18,786 bases of DNA from an uncultured Clostridia bacterium. GTDB taxonomy: Bacteria > Bacillota > Clostridia > TANB77 > CAG-508. The DNA is taken from positions 1 through 18,786 of the forward strand of contig CALXZQ010000009.1 of assembly GCA_944393275.1 (NCBI GenBank), given 5' to 3'. The stretch's first letter is position 1. Each line of letters starts with the position of its first letter. This document shows positions 16,943-18,786 of this stretch, in pieces. The notes beneath the pieces are model-generated. The model was not told where the DNA came from, did not search any database, and saw nothing but the letters and a program-made list of their open reading frames with translations. Position numbers and translations under genes: made by a program.

Positions 16943-18786
16943 ATGACAGAAGAATTAAAAGGTACAAAAAAGGACGTAGAAAAAAGAACTCAAGGGACAA
17001 GAAAAAGTACGAAAACAAGAAATCAAAATATTCATAAAAAAAATGAGAATGATGCTGAAAAAAAAGCAATGATACCTAAGAGTGAAAACAGAATTACATT
17101 ATCTAAAAAAGAAAACAGAGGGTTTGAATTTAAACCAGATTCTATAAAAATAATACCATTAGGTGGATTACATGAGATAGGAAAAAATATAACAGTTTTT
17201 GAATATGGGAATGATATTATTGTTGTTGATTGTGGATTAGCATTTCCAGAAGATGAAATGCTAGGAATAGATTTAGTTATACCAGATATAACTTATTTAG
17301 AGAGAAATAAAGAAAAAATAAGAGGATTAGTTGTAACACATGGACATGAAGACCATATAGGAGCGATAGCATATTTATTAAAACAAATTAATGTACCAAT
17401 TTATGCTACAAAACTAACAATTGGATTAATAAAAAATAAATTAGAAGAACATAAATTATTAAAGTCAACTAAATTAATAGAGGTAACACAAGGACAAACT
17501 ATAACATTAGGAAAATTTAAAGTAGAATTTATAAGAGGTTCACATAGCATACCAGATTCAGTAATGCTAGCGATAACAACAAAAGCAGGGACAATAATTC
17601 ATACAGGAGATTTTAAGGTAGATTATACTCCAATAGATGGAAAAATAATGGATTTGGGAAGACTTGCAGAATTAGGAAATAAGGGTGTTTTAGCACTTAT
17701 GTCTGATAGTACTAATTCTGAAAGAAAAGGATATACCATGTCTGAAAGTACAGTAGGAGAAGTGTTCGAGAGATTGTTCCAAAATTGTACTAAACGAATA
17801 GTTGTAGCAACATTTGCATCTAATGTTCATAGAGTTCAACAAATAGTAAATTCTGCAGTAAAACATAACAGAAAAATAGCTGTATGTGGTAGAAGTATGA
17901 TTAATATGATAAATACAGCCAGAGAATTAAATTATATAAATGCGCCAGATAATTTATTTATTGACATAGATATGATTAAGAATTATACAGATGAACAATT
18001 AGTTATAATAACAACTGGAAGCCAAGGAGAAGCTATGTCTGCACTTACTAGAATGGCAGCAGGAGAACATAAAAAGGTAGAAATTACACCAAATGATTTA
18101 ATTATAATTTCAGCTACACCTATTCCAGGAAATGAGAAATTAGTTTCAAAAGTAATAGATGACTTAATGCAAATAGGAGCAGAAGTAATATATAGTTCAT
18201 TAGAAGATATTCATGTTTCAGGACATGCATGTCAAGAAGAACAAAAATTAATACTAGCACTTACAAAACCTAAATATTTTATACCTGTGCATGGAGAATA
18301 TAGACAATTGATGGCTCATGCAGAAACTGCTAAGAGCATGGGAATAAGCAAAGAAAACATATTTATGATGACTAATGGTAGAGTTTTAGAAATTAGTAAG
18401 AAAGAAGCTAAATTTACAGGTACAGTTCCATTTGGAAGAATATTGGTTGATGGTCTAGGAATAGGGGATGTAGGAAATATTGTTTTAAGAGATAGACAAC
18501 ACCTATCACAGGACGGATTAATAATTATAGTTATGACAATGGATTCTAGCTCAGGAACAGTTATAGCAGGACCGGATGTAATATCTAGAGGATTTGTTTA
18601 TGTAAGAGAATCTGAAAATTTAATGGATGATGTTAAAAATGTCATAAGGCATGAAATAGAAAAATGTGAAGAAAGACATATAACAGATTGGTCTACAATT
18701 AAATCTACATTAAGAGAAAACTTAAGAGATTATATATTCCAAAAAACAAAAAGAAATCCTATGATTTTGCCTATTATAATGGAAAT
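16943..18786 (+). CDS. rnj: Ribonuclease J, 3' end cut off by the window edge
   Basis: RNase J is the metallo-beta-lactamase/beta-CASP enzyme with 5'-3' exonuclease and endonuclease activity that matures and degrades RNA in Firmicutes. The frame is open from ATG 16943 to the window edge, about 614 codons. It has IIPLGGLHEIGKN (70-82), the two-zinc motif HGHEDH (H133, H135, D137, H138), IHTGDFK, MSDSTN, and the beta-CASP segments SGHACQEE and PVHGEYRQL. The last residues, NPMILPIIMEI, match the family's usual end, so only the stop is probably missing. Unusually, about 67 Lys-rich, low-complexity residues precede the conserved start. AAAGGAG (16922-16928) lies 14 nt from the ATG, further than normal, but no closer in-frame start exists. 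It sits behind a leader with a terminator. Confidence 0.95.
   Translation, partial: MTEELKGTKKDVEKRTQGTRKSTKTRNQNIHKKNENDAEKKAMIPKSENRITLSKKENRGFEFKPDSIKIIPLGGLHEIGKNITVFEYGNDIIVVDCGLAFPEDEMLGIDLVIPDITYLERNKEKIRGLVVTHGHEDHIGAIAYLLKQINVPIYATKLTIGLIKNKLEEHKLLKSTKLIEVTQGQTITLGKFKVEFIRGSHSIPDSVMLAITTKAGTIIHTGDFKVDYTPIDGKIMDLGRLAELGNKGVLALMSDSTNSERKGYTMSESTVGEVFERLFQNCTKRIVVATFASNVHRVQQIVNSAVKHNRKIAVCGRSMINMINTARELNYINAPDNLFIDIDMIKNYTDEQLVIITTGSQGEAMSALTRMAAGEHKKVEITPNDLIIISATPIPGNEKLVSKVIDDLMQIGAEVIYSSLEDIHVSGHACQEEQKLILALTKPKYFIPVHGEYRQLMAHAETAKSMGISKENIFMMTNGRVLEISKKEAKFTGTVPFGRILVDGLGIGDVGNIVLRDRQHLSQDGLIIIVMTMDSSSGTVIAGPDVISRGFVYVRESENLMDDVKNVIRHEIEKCEERHITDWSTIKSTLRENLRDYIFQKTKRNPMILPIIME

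Overview
The window is very AT-rich (most genes roughly 25-30% GC, with Arg almost always AGA). Strong Shine-Dalgarno sites, consensus sigma-A promoters and hairpin/U-tract terminators point to a low-GC Firmicute of the Clostridia type. A CwlD-type spore-cortex amidase and a good match to a sigma-H promoter in front of dnaG-rpoD suggest an endospore former. The species cannot be named from this sequence.

Layout. 1-150: 3' end of a dUTPase gene, with a terminator whose hairpin overlaps the promoter of the next gene. 263-833: a CarD-family regulator broken by a one-base insertion into two overlapping reading frames. 987-3926: a tight dnaG-rpoD operon (primase and primary sigma factor) preceded by a sigma-H-like promoter and an overlapping Spo0A-box-like heptamer. 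3927-3970: a near-perfect hairpin that can terminate transcription from both sides. 3970-6588 (minus): an MgtA-like P-type ATPase with altered ion-site residues. 6685-7401 (minus): cwlD. 7526-15733: one giant gene for a cyclic beta-1,2-glucan synthase (NdvB/ChvB type, about 2735 residues). 15741-16526 (minus): a compact unit of promoter, membrane-protein gene and GC-rich hairpin whose GC content (near 45-50%) and codon use differ sharply from everything around it. 16566-16942: a consensus promoter and a leader of about 340 nt that ends in an intrinsic terminator. 16943 to the end: RNase J, missing only its last few bases.

How the genes fit together. dut, carD, dnaG and rpoD are housekeeping nucleotide-pool, transcription and replication genes. 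The ATPase and the glucan synthase act at the membrane and cell surface. The RNase J gene has no recognisable promoter of its own after the leader terminator, so its expression probably depends on read-through. The points most worth a second look are the RNase J leader, the foreign-looking membrane gene, the split carD, the sporulation-type promoter of dnaG-rpoD and the rearranged ion site of the ATPase. No CRISPR array, tRNA, rRNA, transposase or recognisable phage gene was found.
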